64,000 nt of DNA from Spongiimicrobium salis (GTDB taxonomy: Bacteria; Bacteroidota; Bacteroidia; Flavobacteriales; Flavobacteriaceae). The notes under the pieces are model-generated. The model searched no databases and was not told the DNA's origin. It saw nothing but the letters and a program-made list of their open reading frames with translations. Position 1 is the stretch's first letter, and each line of letters starts with the position of its first letter. The position numbers and the translations under genes were made by a program. This document shows positions 1 to 9,350 of the stretch, piece by piece. The stretch spans positions 1,240,001 through 1,304,000 of the forward strand of contig NZ_JBHEQA010000001.1 in NCBI RefSeq assembly GCF_043678055.1, in the 5' to 3' direction.

Positions 1-53
1 TCGCTTATTTAAAATGTATTTTGAACAGGGTTTGGCAGCAAACTTTAAGGCTA

Positions 54-90
54 TCAAAAAAAAACATCCCATTGGGAATGGGATGTTAAA
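54..90 (-). terminator. Rho-independent terminator of the susCD operon
   Basis: A perfect 10-bp stem (AACATCCCAT at 63-72 with ATGGGATGTT at 78-87, 5-base loop) is followed on the minus strand by a run of T (the A tract at 55-64). It lies about 30 bp past the susD stop and should end that transcript. Confidence 0.85.
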
Positions 91-117
91 AATTCAAACG
101 TTATTAATTAAAGTATG

Positions 118-1431
118 CTATTGCACTTCGAAAGGTGGAATAGGGAATTGCGTATGCACAATATCACCCGGTCTATCTGCGGGTAAAAATGTTAAACTTA
201 ACCTATTATATCTCCTTAAATCGAACATGGTTTGCCCTTCTGCCCAAAAGGAATAGGATCTGTTGTACAACATTTCATCGATCAACTCTCCTTCGGTCAT
301 AGCTCCGGCATAATCGCCAAGACCATAGGCATTCCTTATAATGTTCAAAGCAGTTATTGCATCGGCAAAATTTCCTTCTTGGATATTGGCTTCGGCATAA
401 ATCAGGATCAACTCCTCATTTCTAATATGATCAATAGGAGATGTCGCACTTGCATATAAATTGATCTCATGCGTACCATTTAAATCATCCCTTGGCACTG
501 GATCATCTCGCAATCGGAATTTATTGATTCTCGTATCTCCAGCCTGAATATCTGTAATGAACCTATTGTGTACGATCAATTGATCTCCACTTTGTTGAGG
601 TGCTTTAAAGATAGGATTCAATAGTTCCGTTCCCCCCTGGGCATAAATCCGCTTAGGTCCTACCGTAAGGTTGGCCGCATCCAGTGTTAAAAAAGAATCT
701 TGAAGCAATGTTAAGGCTCCTGCATAATCTTCTTGATAAATGGCTACTCTAGCTGCTACGGCCCTATTGAATTGAGCGAAGGTAGCCGGGGTATTAAATC
801 CTTCAAAGCCAGCAGAAAATTCAAAAGAAAACTCTGCGTTCTGTAAGGCTTGAAAACCATCATCCAAGAAACCTCTCAGCGCCTGAAACCCTTCAGCCCT
901 ACCTACAAAAGGACCTAAATTATTAGGGTCTGTAATATCCAATCGAACTCCGTTATCCCCCAAAAGGTTCAGCACGTCCAAAAGCATTAAGGCCCTATAG
1001 GTCAACGCCACTCCACGATATCCATTACTCTGTTCCGTAGAAATACCTGGGGTATCGGGCAAGGCATCTAAAACAAAATCGGCATTCTTCACCGCTTGAT
1101 ACCTCGCAAACATTGTTCCGGTCAATTGTGGTTCAGAACCGGTTAAAATGGCACCATCTTTACCAATGAGTGTTGCTGTGGTGGTTGGGTCAGAGGCGTT
1201 AAAATCGTACAATTCGCGCGCAATAGAACCCGTTGCTGTAATAAATCCTCCAACACCACTTCTTGCCTTGGACTCCAATCCTTGTATTAAGAAATTCAGC
1301 GTTTCCTGAGTAGGGTTGTTCAACACACCTTCAACACCAGGTTGATTTGGATCGGGTACTTCATCCAAAGAGCATGAGAATAGTAGGCACACTATCCCAA
1401 ATATTTTTAATTTTTTAATATTCTTCATCAT
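118..1431 (-). CDS. SusD/RagB-like outer-membrane lipoprotein (glycan-binding)
   Basis: The 437-residue protein has a short lipoprotein signal (LFSC, cysteine at about residue 20) followed by the acidic SLDEVPDPN stretch usual after a SusD lipobox. The C-terminal part has the SusD-type helical pattern (ELILIYAEANIQ, the region of FADAITALNIIRNAYG, FDLRRYNRL). SusD proteins sit on the cell surface and lid the SusC barrel to capture oligosaccharides or other nutrients. It lies 6 bp downstream of susC in the same operon and ends before a strong terminator. At about 437 residues it is smaller than many glycan-binding SusD proteins (500-600). No glycoside hydrolase lies next to it inside the window, so the substrate cannot be inferred. 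Two ATG codons stand side by side at the start. Confidence 0.9.
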   Translation of the reverse strand: MMKNIKKLKIFGIVCLLFSCSLDEVPDPNQPGVEGVLNNPTQETLNFLIQGLESKARSGVGGFITATGSIARELYDFNASDPTTTATLIGKDGAILTGSEPQLTGTMFARYQAVKNADFVLDALPDTPGISTEQSNGYRGVALTYRALMLLDVLNLLGDNGVRLDITDPNNLGPFVGRAEGFQALRGFLDDGFQALQNAEFSFEFSAGFEGFNTPATFAQFNRAVAARVAIYQEDYAGALTLLQDSFLTLDAANLTVGPKRIYAQGGTELLNPIFKAPQQSGDQLIVHNRFITDIQAGDTRINKFRLRDDPVPRDDLNGTHEINLYASATSPIDHIRNEELILIYAEANIQEGNFADAITALNIIRNAYGLGDYAGAMTEGELIDEMLYNRSYSFWAEGQTMFDLRRYNRLSLTFLPADRPGDIVHTQFPIPPFEVQ

Positions 1432-1437
1432 ATTTTT

Positions 1438-4374
1438 TTAAAACGTTAATCCTAAATGAAAATAAAATTGCTTCGCACTTGGGAAAGGAGTAACCTCAAT
1501 TCCCTGAGAAAGTCCGGAAGGTCCAAATGCCGATGTTTCTGGATCATAACCCGTATAATCCGTAATCGTAAAGATGTTCTTACCAGAAATTCCTATTCTA
1601 GCTTTCTCGAACCAGTCTGTCTTCCATGGAACATTGTAATAGATTCCAGCTTCCCGTAATCTAAGATAAGTTCCATCCTCGATGTATCCGGCCGCACCAA
1701 AAGTTGCAAAACGCGGATTGGCTATGACATCCGGATCATCCAAATCTGGGGTCACCCCACCAAAATCGGACAAGAGCTTGGTAAGGTTCAGCACATCTCC
1801 TCCTTGTTTCCAATGGAACAAAAAGGTAAGGTCAAAATTCTTAAACAGTTTTATTTGGTTAAACCAACTCATTTCAAAATCCGGAGCAGCATCTCCTATG
1901 ATCGTTGTTACCCCGTTAATGTTTGCTGCAAGAGAAGTAGCGGTTTCTCCCTCACGAATGAAAGAACTACCAAAAGTAAGGCTAAAGCCTTCTCCTGCTG
2001 GTTGAAATTCACCCACTCCCAAACGTTCAACATCTGCCGTATTCTTCCAGAGGTTTAGTGTGGTATTCCAATTGACTTTAGCATTGTTTATTGGATTTGC
2101 ATTTAAAGAAATTTCAAAACCTTTATTTCTTAAATCAAAATCATTTCTAATGGTATTGGCAAATCCGGAAGACAATGGAATGGAGGAAAAGGGATAAATT
2201 AAGTTTTTAACGTCCCGTACATATCCTGTTAGTTCCAAACCTACTTTTCCATTGAGAAAAGAGAAATCGGCACCAAATTCAATTTCTTGGGAAGTTTCCG
2301 GTTCTAGATTAGCATCTCCTAATTGTGCCGCCACATTATTTTGCCCTACTGTTGGCAAACCAAGTCCTGGTATTCCGCCTATTGATGTGGGCCCTAAGGG
2401 CGTAAACAAAGATCCAAACTGGGCACTACTTCCAGTTTCACCATAGGCTACCCGAAGTTTGAAGAGGTTTACGGCATCTACATTCCAGAAATCAAAATTG
2501 GCTACATTGACTGCGAGGGATGCTCTTGGGAAGGCAAAGAATTTATTGGGATCTCCATTTAAATTGGATTTATCGAATCTGATTCCTGCTGTTGCAATAA
2601 GTTTATCATCCCAGTTCACCGTACTTTGTCCTATAAATCCAAATTCTTCTTCTTCGGTCAATCGCTGAAAAACCGCAAAAGAATTTCCTTGGGCCAAGTT
2701 GGTCTGGGTAGGGAATAACTGTGTTGTCTGGTTGATGACGGCATCACTTTCAAAGTTAAGATAAGAAATACCAAACTGCCCGTTGATGCTAATGTCACTC
2801 TCTGTAAAATAATTCAATACCGCAAAGGCATTGTAGTTCAACTGAAGGGAATTGGTGTTCCCCGCACTCACAAAACCATTGGTCGTAGCTCGCTGGGTTT
2901 GTTGTGTTTCTGGGATATACACAAAGGTTTTGGCCTGGAAATAATCCAACCCTCCATTTGCGGTAAACTTCAACTGAAAATTGGGCTCCGTAATGGCTTT
3001 ATATTCCAAATTGGCTCCTTGAACATATCTGTTGATCTCTTCATAGTTATCTACCTGATCTCTATTGAAAATAATATTGGTCGCAGCAAAGCGCCCGTCA
3101 GGATATACTCCGTTTTCATCTGGAAAGAGATTTTCCCAATCCGCGGTCACCAAGGCCAGGTTGTATCCAACACTAAAACCTCCATTGTTTTCATTTCCAA
3201 CCGCACCTCTATCGGCCCTACTGTTAATGTAATTTGAGGAAAGGCCTATTTTAAAATCATCACTGAACTTATGATCGAGATTCAATCGCAATGAATTTCG
3301 TTCGTATCCGGTACGTAACATGATTCCATCTTCGTCCCGACGACTCGCATTGAAATAAAATTTTGTTTTTTCATTTCCTCCAGCTACAGATATTCTGGTA
3401 TCTAGGATTAGTCCTTCTTCTCCAAAGAGTTCTTCCTCATAATTAAAAATCTGTCCGGCAGCTTGGGCAGCTTCAAAAATAGGAACTTCATCAGCTCCGA
3501 AAGTAGAGGCTACTGTGGCCGATGTAAATTGTCTTCTTCCTGCAAAATTCTGAATGGTATTAAAACCGACATCTTGATTGACTTTCACGGTAGTCTTTCC
3601 TGCCGTACCTCTTTTTGTAGTGATGATAACAACACCAGCGTTGGCTCTGGTTCCATAGATGGCCGCTGCAGAAGCTCCCTTAAGAACCTCTATACTCTCA
3701 ATATCATCTGGGTTGATATCAGAAACCCTATTGGATCCTCCTTCTTCCCTTCCGGCATTTGCTCCCGAAGCTACAGAAGAACCATTGGTCAACTGCACAT
3801 TACTGATATAGACTCCATCTACAATAAAAAGAGGTTGATTGTTTCCCGATAAGGAGGAAATACCTCGTAATCGAACCGCAGTTTGCCCTCCTGGAGAACC
3901 TCCTGCCGCATTGATATTCACCCCAGTTAGTTTCCCATAAAGGGCTCCATCTAAAGTAGAACCCGTGGTTGTCCCCGTAAGGGATTCGGCACTTACTTTG
4001 GAAATGTTATTTGCCAGATTGGATCTTTTGATCCCCGACACTAGTCCGGTTACGACTACTTCATCCAGATTCGTTACATCTACTTGCAATTGGACATCCC
4101 CAGCTGCAGATGCCGCAACTTCCAAATTAGCATATCCTATAAAGGAAAATACTAGGATCGATTCGCCAGAAGGCGCTTCTACGGAATAGTTCCCGTCAAA
4201 ATCGGTCAATGTTCCAATAGTGGTTCCCTTAACGGCTACCGAAACACCGAGCAAAGGTTCCCCGCTGCTCGCATCGGTGACTTTCCCCGTAACGGTTGTT
4301 TGTGCACAAACCAATAAGGGAAACGAAAAAAATGACAGAAGAAATATCATCCGCCTAAATACATTTTGTTTCAT
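1438..4374 (-). CDS. SusC/RagA-type TonB-dependent outer-membrane transporter
   Basis: 978 residues: signal peptide ending at about residue 25 (VCAQ), a carboxypeptidase-D-like regulatory domain at about 27-100 (TGKVTDASSGEPLLGV, DGNYSV), a TonB box DEVVVTG at 104-110, a plug domain with the SusC-type LRGISS and PLFIVDGV motifs, then a long beta-barrel with the C-terminal FYFHLGLTF ending that feeds the BAM complex. SusC proteins import ligands too large for porins using TonB energy. It is first in a two-gene operon with susD. The plug reads IDDIESIEVLKGASAAAIYG-like, which is standard for the family. No sigma/anti-sigma pair or hybrid sensor is adjacent, so regulation is unclear from the window. 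Confidence 0.95.
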   Translation of the reverse strand: MKQNVFRRMIFLLSFFSFPLLVCAQTTVTGKVTDASSGEPLLGVSVAVKGTTIGTLTDFDGNYSVEAPSGESILVFSFIGYANLEVAASAAGDVQLQVDVTNLDEVVVTGLVSGIKRSNLANNISKVSAESLTGTTTGSTLDGALYGKLTGVNINAAGGSPGGQTAVRLRGISSLSGNNQPLFIVDGVYISNVQLTNGSSVASGANAGREEGGSNRVSDINPDDIESIEVLKGASAAAIYGTRANAGVVIITTKRGTAGKTTVKVNQDVGFNTIQNFAGRRQFTSATVASTFGADEVPIFEAAQAAGQIFNYEEELFGEEGLILDTRISVAGGNEKTKFYFNASRRDEDGIMLRTGYERNSLRLNLDHKFSDDFKIGLSSNYINSRADRGAVGNENNGGFSVGYNLALVTADWENLFPDENGVYPDGRFAATNIIFNRDQVDNYEEINRYVQGANLEYKAITEPNFQLKFTANGGLDYFQAKTFVYIPETQQTQRATTNGFVSAGNTNSLQLNYNAFAVLNYFTESDISINGQFGISYLNFESDAVINQTTQLFPTQTNLAQGNSFAVFQRLTEEEEFGFIGQSTVNWDDKLIATAGIRFDKSNLNGDPNKFFAFPRASLAVNVANFDFWNVDAVNLFKLRVAYGETGSSAQFGSLFTPLGPTSIGGIPGLGLPTVGQNNVAAQLGDANLEPETSQEIEFGADFSFLNGKVGLELTGYVRDVKNLIYPFSSIPLSSGFANTIRNDFDLRNKGFEISLNANPINNAKVNWNTTLNLWKNTADVERLGVGEFQPAGEGFSLTFGSSFIREGETATSLAANINGVTTIIGDAAPDFEMSWFNQIKLFKNFDLTFLFHWKQGGDVLNLTKLLSDFGGVTPDLDDPDVIANPRFATFGAAGYIEDGTYLRLREAGIYYNVPWKTDWFEKARIGISGKNIFTITDYTGYDPETSAFGPSGLSQGIEVTPFPSAKQFYFHLGLTF

Positions 4375-4402
4375 TTTTATGTGTTTTTTGTTTGATTTTT
4401 AT

Positions 4403-4410
4403 CAAATGTA
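4403..4410 (-). promoter_or_regulatory. Possible -7 element for susC
   Basis: Minus-strand TACATTTG fits the Bacteroidota -7 consensus TAnnTTTG, 29 bp upstream of the susC start. No clear TTG -33 partner is visible at the usual distance, so this is tentative. Confidence 0.35.
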
Positions 4411-4520
4411 CACAAGATTTATTAAATTATTCATAAAATGATAATTTTTGTCTTATTTTCTCACCTCTTGTCAATCGCCCTCTTTCTTCTTTTATTTTTT
4501 CTGCTTCCCCGTATACTTCT

Positions 4521-4528
4521 TACATTTG
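4521..4528 (+). promoter_or_regulatory. Possible -7 element for aspS
   Basis: TACATTTG matches TAnnTTTG and stands 25 bp upstream of the aspS ATG. The purine-rich AAAAATAAAG before the start would be the ribosome-binding region. A -33 TTG is not obvious. Confidence 0.4.
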
Positions 4529-4553
4529 CCCTTAGAAAAATAAAGACATAAAT

Positions 4554-6308
4554 ATGTACAGAAACCATACTTGTGGTGAACTAAGAACATCGCATATCAA
4601 TACGGAAGTAACCCTGTCAGGTTGGGTCCAAAAAACCAGGGATAAAGGTTTTGTGGTCTGGGTAGATCTTAGAGACCGTTATGGCATCACACAATTGGTT
4701 TTTGACGAAGAACGATCTTCTAAAAAGATTTTGGAGGAAGCCCGATCCTTAGGCCGTGAATTTGTGGTACAAGTTCAGGGAAAAGTTATTGAACGCGCTT
4801 CTAAAAACAATCACATCCCCACAGGCGATATTGAAGTTTTGGTTTCTGAAATACAGGTATTGAACAGCTCTTTGACCCCTCCTTTTACCATAGAGGATGA
4901 AACCGATGGCGGAGAGGATATCCGCATGAAATACCGCTATTTGGATATTCGTAGAAATCCTGTAAAAAACAGTCTTGTTTTTAGGCATAAAGTAGCCATG
5001 GAAGTGCGGAAATATCTTTCCGATCAGGACTTCATTGAGGTAGAGACGCCGTATTTGATCAAATCTACTCCAGAAGGAGCTCGAGATTTTGTGGTCCCCA
5101 GTAGAATGAACGAAGGGCAGTTTTATGCCTTACCACAATCTCCCCAGACCTTTAAGCAGTTATTGATGGTGGGAGGAATGGATAAGTATTTTCAAATTGT
5201 AAAGTGCTTTAGAGATGAAGATCTACGGGCAGACAGGCAACCAGAATTTACACAGATCGACTGCGAAATGGCCTTTGTGGAACAAGAGGATATTTTACAG
5301 ACCTTTGAAGGACTTACCCGTCATTTGCTCAAAGAGATCCATGCTATAGAAATCGAAGCTTTTCCAAGAATCACCTATGACGACGCCATGCGCCGTTATG
5401 GGAATGACAAGCCGGACATTCGTTTTGGTATGGAATTCGGGGAACTGAATGCGGTTGCCCAACACAAAGATTTTAAGGTTTTCAATTCGGCGGAATTGGT
5501 AGTAGGTATTGCCGTTCCCGGAGCCAATACCTATACGCGAAAAGAAATTGACAAGCTTATTGATTGGGTAAAACGTCCTCAAGTTGGCGCCCTCGGAATG
5601 GTCTATGTACGTTGTAATGAGGACGGCACTTTTAAATCTTCCGTAGATAAATTCTACAATCAGGAAGATTTGGCAAAATGGGCCGAAGTTACTGGTGCTA
5701 AAGCGGGGGATTTAATCTGTGTACTCTCCGGTTCAACCAATAAGGTAAGAGCACAACTCAGTGCGCTTCGTATGGAAATGGCAGAACGTTTAGGGTTGCG
5801 CAAGGCGGATGAATTTGCCCCTTTATGGGTGATGGACTTCCCACTTTTGGAATTGGATGAAGAGACGGGGCACTATCACGCTATGCATCATCCGTTCACC
5901 TCTCCGAAACCTGGACAGTTGGAATTATTGGAAACAGATCCTGGTGCCGTAAAGGCCAATGCTTATGACCTAGTGCTCAACGGGAACGAAATAGGTGGTG
6001 GTTCTATCCGTATTCATGATAAAGAAACACAAGCAATCATGTTTAAGCACTTGGGCTTTAGTCCTGAAGAGGCCAAGGCACAATTTGGATTTTTAATGGA
6101 TGCCTTTCAATACGGTGCCCCTCCCCATGGTGGGATTGCCTTTGGACTGGACCGTTTGGTGGCTATTTTAGGTGGACAGGAAACTATTCGTGACTTCATT
6201 GCCTTTCCTAAAAACAATAGCGGGCGTGATGTCATGATCGATGCCCCTGCAGCCTTGGACAAGGCGCAGTTGGAGGAATTGCATTTAAAACTGGATACGC
6301 CTTCTTAA
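4554..6308 (+). CDS. aspS: Aspartyl-tRNA synthetase
   Basis: This class II synthetase charges tRNA-Asp with aspartate in the cytoplasm. The 584 residues match the usual bacterial AspRS length. Visible parts are the N-terminal OB-fold anticodon domain (VTLSGWVQKTRDKGF), the SPQTFKQLLM catalytic stretch, motif 2 (FRDEDLRADRQPEFTQID, starting near residue 219), the bacterial GAD insertion in the middle (AVPGANTYTRKEID), and motif 3 (GGIAFGLDRLVAI near 526). The GAD insert separates it from archaeal-type nondiscriminating enzymes. It is followed by the CLC gene after 78 bp. A standard housekeeping gene with nothing unusual. Confidence 0.97.
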   Translation: MYRNHTCGELRTSHINTEVTLSGWVQKTRDKGFVVWVDLRDRYGITQLVFDEERSSKKILEEARSLGREFVVQVQGKVIERASKNNHIPTGDIEVLVSEIQVLNSSLTPPFTIEDETDGGEDIRMKYRYLDIRRNPVKNSLVFRHKVAMEVRKYLSDQDFIEVETPYLIKSTPEGARDFVVPSRMNEGQFYALPQSPQTFKQLLMVGGMDKYFQIVKCFRDEDLRADRQPEFTQIDCEMAFVEQEDILQTFEGLTRHLLKEIHAIEIEAFPRITYDDAMRRYGNDKPDIRFGMEFGELNAVAQHKDFKVFNSAELVVGIAVPGANTYTRKEIDKLIDWVKRPQVGALGMVYVRCNEDGTFKSSVDKFYNQEDLAKWAEVTGAKAGDLICVLSGSTNKVRAQLSALRMEMAERLGLRKADEFAPLWVMDFPLLELDEETGHYHAMHHPFTSPKPGQLELLETDPGAVKANAYDLVLNGNEIGGGSIRIHDKETQAIMFKHLGFSPEEAKAQFGFLMDAFQYGAPPHGGIAFGLDRLVAILGGQETIRDFIAFPKNNSGRDVMIDAPAALDKAQLEELHLKLDTPS

Positions 6309-6386
6309 AAAGATAGTCTCTTGCTGTATGCGCAATGCATTTGCTTAGTAAGATTTTTTAGTATTTTTAAGGAATACTGATTTATA

Positions 6387-8171
6387 ATGTCGAATCCCAA
6401 AAAAAACGTATTCACCCGCTTCATCATCTGGCGGTACAAACACATTTCCAATAAGACCTTTACGCATATTCTTAGTATTCTGGTGGGGTTTTTGGCAGGA
6501 TTGGCAGCGGTAACCCTTAAAAACATTACCTATTTCATTCAAGCCCTGCTAGAGGATGGTATTGTATTTTCTGAGAACCAACTCTATTTCATTCTACCTA
6601 TCATAGGACTTACCTTGGTATATCTCTATGTAAAATACGTTCATAAGAAAAAATTGGAACATGCCATTTCCTCCATTCTCCTTACCTTGTCCAAAAAGAA
6701 AGGTATCATTCCCTTAAAGGGTATCTATGTGCCCTTGATTACTGCTCCCCTCACCGTAGGTTTTGGAGGTTCTGTGGGTCTGCTGGGGCCGGCTGTTGCC
6801 TCCGGAGCCGCAATCAGCTCTAACTTTGGGAGTTTGTTTCATATCAATGCCAAAACACGTTCTTTATTGATCGCCTGTGCTTCGGCTGGTGCCATTGCTT
6901 CTATTTTCCAATCTCCCATTGCTGCCATTATTTTTGCCGTAGAAGTGTTTAGCATGGATCTTACCATGCTCTCCATGCTTCCTTTATTATTAGCTTCTAT
7001 CTCTGGGGTGCTCACCTCCTATTTTTTTCTTGGAAATGAAGTGCTTTTCAATTACAGCGTTTCCAATGGTTTTGAGTTAAAGGATACCTTATTTTATATC
7101 GCTTTAGGTGTAGGTACGGCTTTCGCTTCTATTTACTTCACCAAAATGTATTTTGCCATTTTACGCTTTTTTAAACGCTTTAAAAGTCCGAAGTACAAAT
7201 TGCTGGTAGGGGGACTTACCATTGGTATTATGCTGTATTTTATTCCTCCGCTTTATGGGGAAGGATTTGGTTTTATCAACAATCTATTGGACGGCAACCA
7301 TATTGAAGCCTTGGGAATAACCCCTTTTGACGCCTATACTTCCAATATTTGGGTAGTGATTTCCTTACTCTTTGGCATTACGATCTTTAAGGCAGTGGCG
7401 ATGACTACTACCTTTGCGGCTGGCGGTGCAGGGGGTATATTTATCCCTACCATGGTGATGGGCAGCGCTCTTGGCAATGTGTTGGCCAAAGTAATCAACA
7501 ATCTTGGCTTGGGTTTTCAAGTGAATGAAAGCAATTTTACACTGATCGGAATGGCCGGACTCATCGCCGGAGTGCTCCATGCTCCCTTGACAGCTATTTT
7601 CCTCATTGCGGAAATTACCGGAGGCTATCAACTTTTTGTGCCTTTGATGATTACCGCTTCCATCTCCTATTTATTGACCAAAAATGCCATCGATTATACC
7701 ATTTATACCCGGGAACTGGCACAAAGTGGTGCGCTGTTGACCCATAATAAGGACCAGGCCGTATTGACCTTAATGCAATTGGACGATGTCATAGAACAGA
7801 ATTTTAAGACCGTGGGCCCAGACATGACTTTAGGGGAAATGCTGCATAAATCCGTAGCCAAATCCAGCAGGAATATCTTTCCGGTCATTGATGCCCAAAA
7901 AGCCTTAGTGGGTATTGTGTTATTGGATGATATCCGTGAATTTATGTTTGACACCGCCTTGTATGAAAATACAACGGTTCGCACCTTTATGCATGGTGCC
8001 CCGGAACATATTTTTTATGATACCGATTCCATGAAACAAGTGATGCAAAAATTTCAGGATAGCGGTGCTTGGAATCTCCCCGTCATTAAAAATGGAAAGT
8101 ACCATGGTTTTATTTCCAAATCTAAACTACTCACCGCCTACCGCAGAGAATTGATTAATTTTACCAAATAA
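6387..8171 (+). CDS. CLC-family chloride channel/transporter with CBS domains
   Basis: 594 residues: a CLC membrane domain at about 25-440 and two C-terminal CBS domains at about 455-590 (DMTLGEMLHKSVAKSSRNIFPVID and MKQVMQKFQDSGAWNLPVI). The CLC core shows GGSVGLLGPAVASG (residues 127-140), FQSPIAAIIFAVEV and GGAGGIFIPTMVMG. By my alignment to the E. coli exchanger, the gating glutamate (GREGP) is leucine at residue 133, and the internal proton-path glutamate is valine in the AVEV segment. Both residues are needed for H+ coupling in known exchangers, so the protein may act as a passive anion channel or a degenerate transporter. It is followed closely by a small membrane gene. The family call is firm; the transport mode is inference. 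Confidence 0.92.
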   Translation: MSNPKKNVFTRFIIWRYKHISNKTFTHILSILVGFLAGLAAVTLKNITYFIQALLEDGIVFSENQLYFILPIIGLTLVYLYVKYVHKKKLEHAISSILLTLSKKKGIIPLKGIYVPLITAPLTVGFGGSVGLLGPAVASGAAISSNFGSLFHINAKTRSLLIACASAGAIASIFQSPIAAIIFAVEVFSMDLTMLSMLPLLLASISGVLTSYFFLGNEVLFNYSVSNGFELKDTLFYIALGVGTAFASIYFTKMYFAILRFFKRFKSPKYKLLVGGLTIGIMLYFIPPLYGEGFGFINNLLDGNHIEALGITPFDAYTSNIWVVISLLFGITIFKAVAMTTTFAAGGAGGIFIPTMVMGSALGNVLAKVINNLGLGFQVNESNFTLIGMAGLIAGVLHAPLTAIFLIAEITGGYQLFVPLMITASISYLLTKNAIDYTIYTRELAQSGALLTHNKDQAVLTLMQLDDVIEQNFKTVGPDMTLGEMLHKSVAKSSRNIFPVIDAQKALVGIVLLDDIREFMFDTALYENTTVRTFMHGAPEHIFYDTDSMKQVMQKFQDSGAWNLPVIKNGKYHGFISKSKLLTAYRRELINFTK

Positions 8172-8185
8172 TAATCCTACTTATA

Positions 8186-8455
8186 ATGATTCAGCATATG
8201 AAAACAAAATATATCATCATTAGTATTGTCTTGGCATCTTTAGGTTCCATTGTCTACGGATTCAGCATAAAAGATGTAGAACCTCATCGCGCAAATCAGT
8301 TTATTGGCGGAGGAACTGCAGGATTATTTTTAGTGGCAATGCCGCTTTTTCTTATTAAAGAAAGTAAAGGAAAGAAGATGAAAGACTATATGCTGACTGA
8401 GGAGAATATTAAAAAAATGCGACAAAAAACAGAGGAAAAGCCTGAAAATCAATAA
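8186..8455 (+). CDS. Small two-helix membrane protein of unknown function
   Basis: An 89-residue protein starting 14 bp after the CLC gene, probably co-transcribed with it. It has two hydrophobic helices (about residues 8-25 and 43-58) with GGGTAGLFLVAMPLFL in the second, then a lysine/glutamate-rich cytoplasmic tail. A second ATG at 8198 (MKTKYIII) gives an equally good, slightly shorter product. I do not recognise a named family. Its position suggests an accessory membrane protein, but there is no direct evidence. Confidence 0.75.
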   Translation: MIQHMKTKYIIISIVLASLGSIVYGFSIKDVEPHRANQFIGGGTAGLFLVAMPLFLIKESKGKKMKDYMLTEENIKKMRQKTEEKPENQ

Positions 8456-8547
8456 TATTACGAATATTTTGATCTCCTCTTCCAGTAGATTTCATTAAAA
8501 AAACATAACTTAGCGTTAAATCTTTTTATTATTTTAATTTTAATTGA

Positions 8548-8742
8548 ATGACTGGAACAGTAAAATTTTTCAATGAATCTAAAGGATATGGATTCATTAC
8601 CAACGACGACACAGGAAAAGACATTTTCGTCCATGCCACGGCATTGAACGGAACGGAGCTTAACGAAGGCGACAAAGTGGAATACCAAGAAGAAGAAGGA
8701 AGAAAAGGAGTGGTTGCTGCACAAGTGCAAGTAATCGGATAA
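8548..8742 (+). CDS. Cold-shock-domain RNA-binding protein
   Basis: 64 residues forming one cold-shock domain. RNP1 is KGYGFI and RNP2 is DIFVHA, the two aromatic motifs that bind single-stranded RNA or DNA. The family acts as RNA chaperones that melt structure, often at low temperature. Single gene with its own terminator 26 bp downstream. The length is normal for a CspA-type protein (about 65-70). Confidence 0.95.
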   Translation: MTGTVKFFNESKGYGFITNDDTGKDIFVHATALNGTELNEGDKVEYQEEEGRKGVVAAQVQVIG

Positions 8743-8767
8743 CCATATTGTAATCGTATTGAAAATG

Positions 8768-8795
8768 ACCCTACTGTCCTCAGTGGGGTTTTTTT
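8768..8795 (+). terminator. Rho-independent terminator after the cold-shock gene
   Basis: Stem ACCCTACTG / CAGTGGGGT with one G-U pair and a TCCT loop, followed by seven T. Confidence 0.85.
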
Positions 8796-8805
8796 ATGCC
8801 TGTGC

Positions 8806-9255
8806 TTAATTCAAATTTCGTCTTTGAATAAAAAATTGTTTTAAAAGCTGCGAGGCTTCTTCTTCCATAACCCCTCCTATAATTTCTGTTTTTGGATGCA
8901 ACTTGGTCCCCATAACCCCACAACCTCTTTGTTCATCCTTAGTGCCATAAACAATTTTGGAAATCTGACTCCAATATAGGGCCCCGGCACACATTTGACA
9001 GGGTTCCAACGTAACATATAAGGTGCATTTGTTCAAATACTTTCCGCCCAGGAAATTTGCCGCCGCTGTAATGGCTTGCATCTCGGCATGTGCAGTGACA
9101 TCGTTCAGCTGTTCCGTTAGGTTGTGGGCACGGGCAATGATACGATTCTCTACTACAATAACTGCCCCCACGGGCACTTCCCCTTTTCTAAAAGCTTCCG
9201 CTGCTTCTTGTAGGGCCTTCTTCATAAAGTACGTATCATCAAAGGGATTGATCAT
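8806..9255 (-). CDS. tadA: tRNA-specific adenosine deaminase TadA (nucleoside deaminase)
   Basis: Cytidine-deaminase-fold zinc enzyme that converts the wobble adenosine of tRNA-Arg(ACG) to inosine. The zinc site is complete: TAHAEMQAI (ligand His plus catalytic Glu) and LEPCQMCAGAL (two Cys). The start chosen at 9255 (MINPFDDTYFMKKALQEA) gives 149 residues, the usual length; an upstream start at 9297 would add 14 residues unlike the family and run into the neighbouring terminator. A related cytidine-type deaminase in the window (51661-52107) is the dCMP enzyme, not a duplicate. Confidence 0.92.
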   Translation of the reverse strand: MINPFDDTYFMKKALQEAAEAFRKGEVPVGAVIVVENRIIARAHNLTEQLNDVTAHAEMQAITAAANFLGGKYLNKCTLYVTLEPCQMCAGALYWSQISKIVYGTKDEQRGCGVMGTKLHPKTEIIGGVMEEEASQLLKQFFIQRRNLN

Positions 9256-9297
9256 CCTGTGGTTTTTCCACAATAGTACGTAATATTTCTGAAGCAT

Positions 9298-9327
9298 AAA
9301 AAAACCCCGATCTTGCCATCGGGGTTT
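9298..9327 (-). terminator. Rho-independent terminator of the 9351-10466 lipoprotein gene
   Basis: Perfect 10-bp stem AAACCCCGAT (9302-9311) / ATCGGGGTTT (9318-9327) with a 6-base loop and a T run on the minus strand. Confidence 0.85.
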
Positions 9328-9350
9328 CTAATTTTCTTAATGAAAAAGGT

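Noticed and set aside
14..256. Plus-strand frames at the window start
   Set aside because: They are antisense to the terminator and the susD gene.
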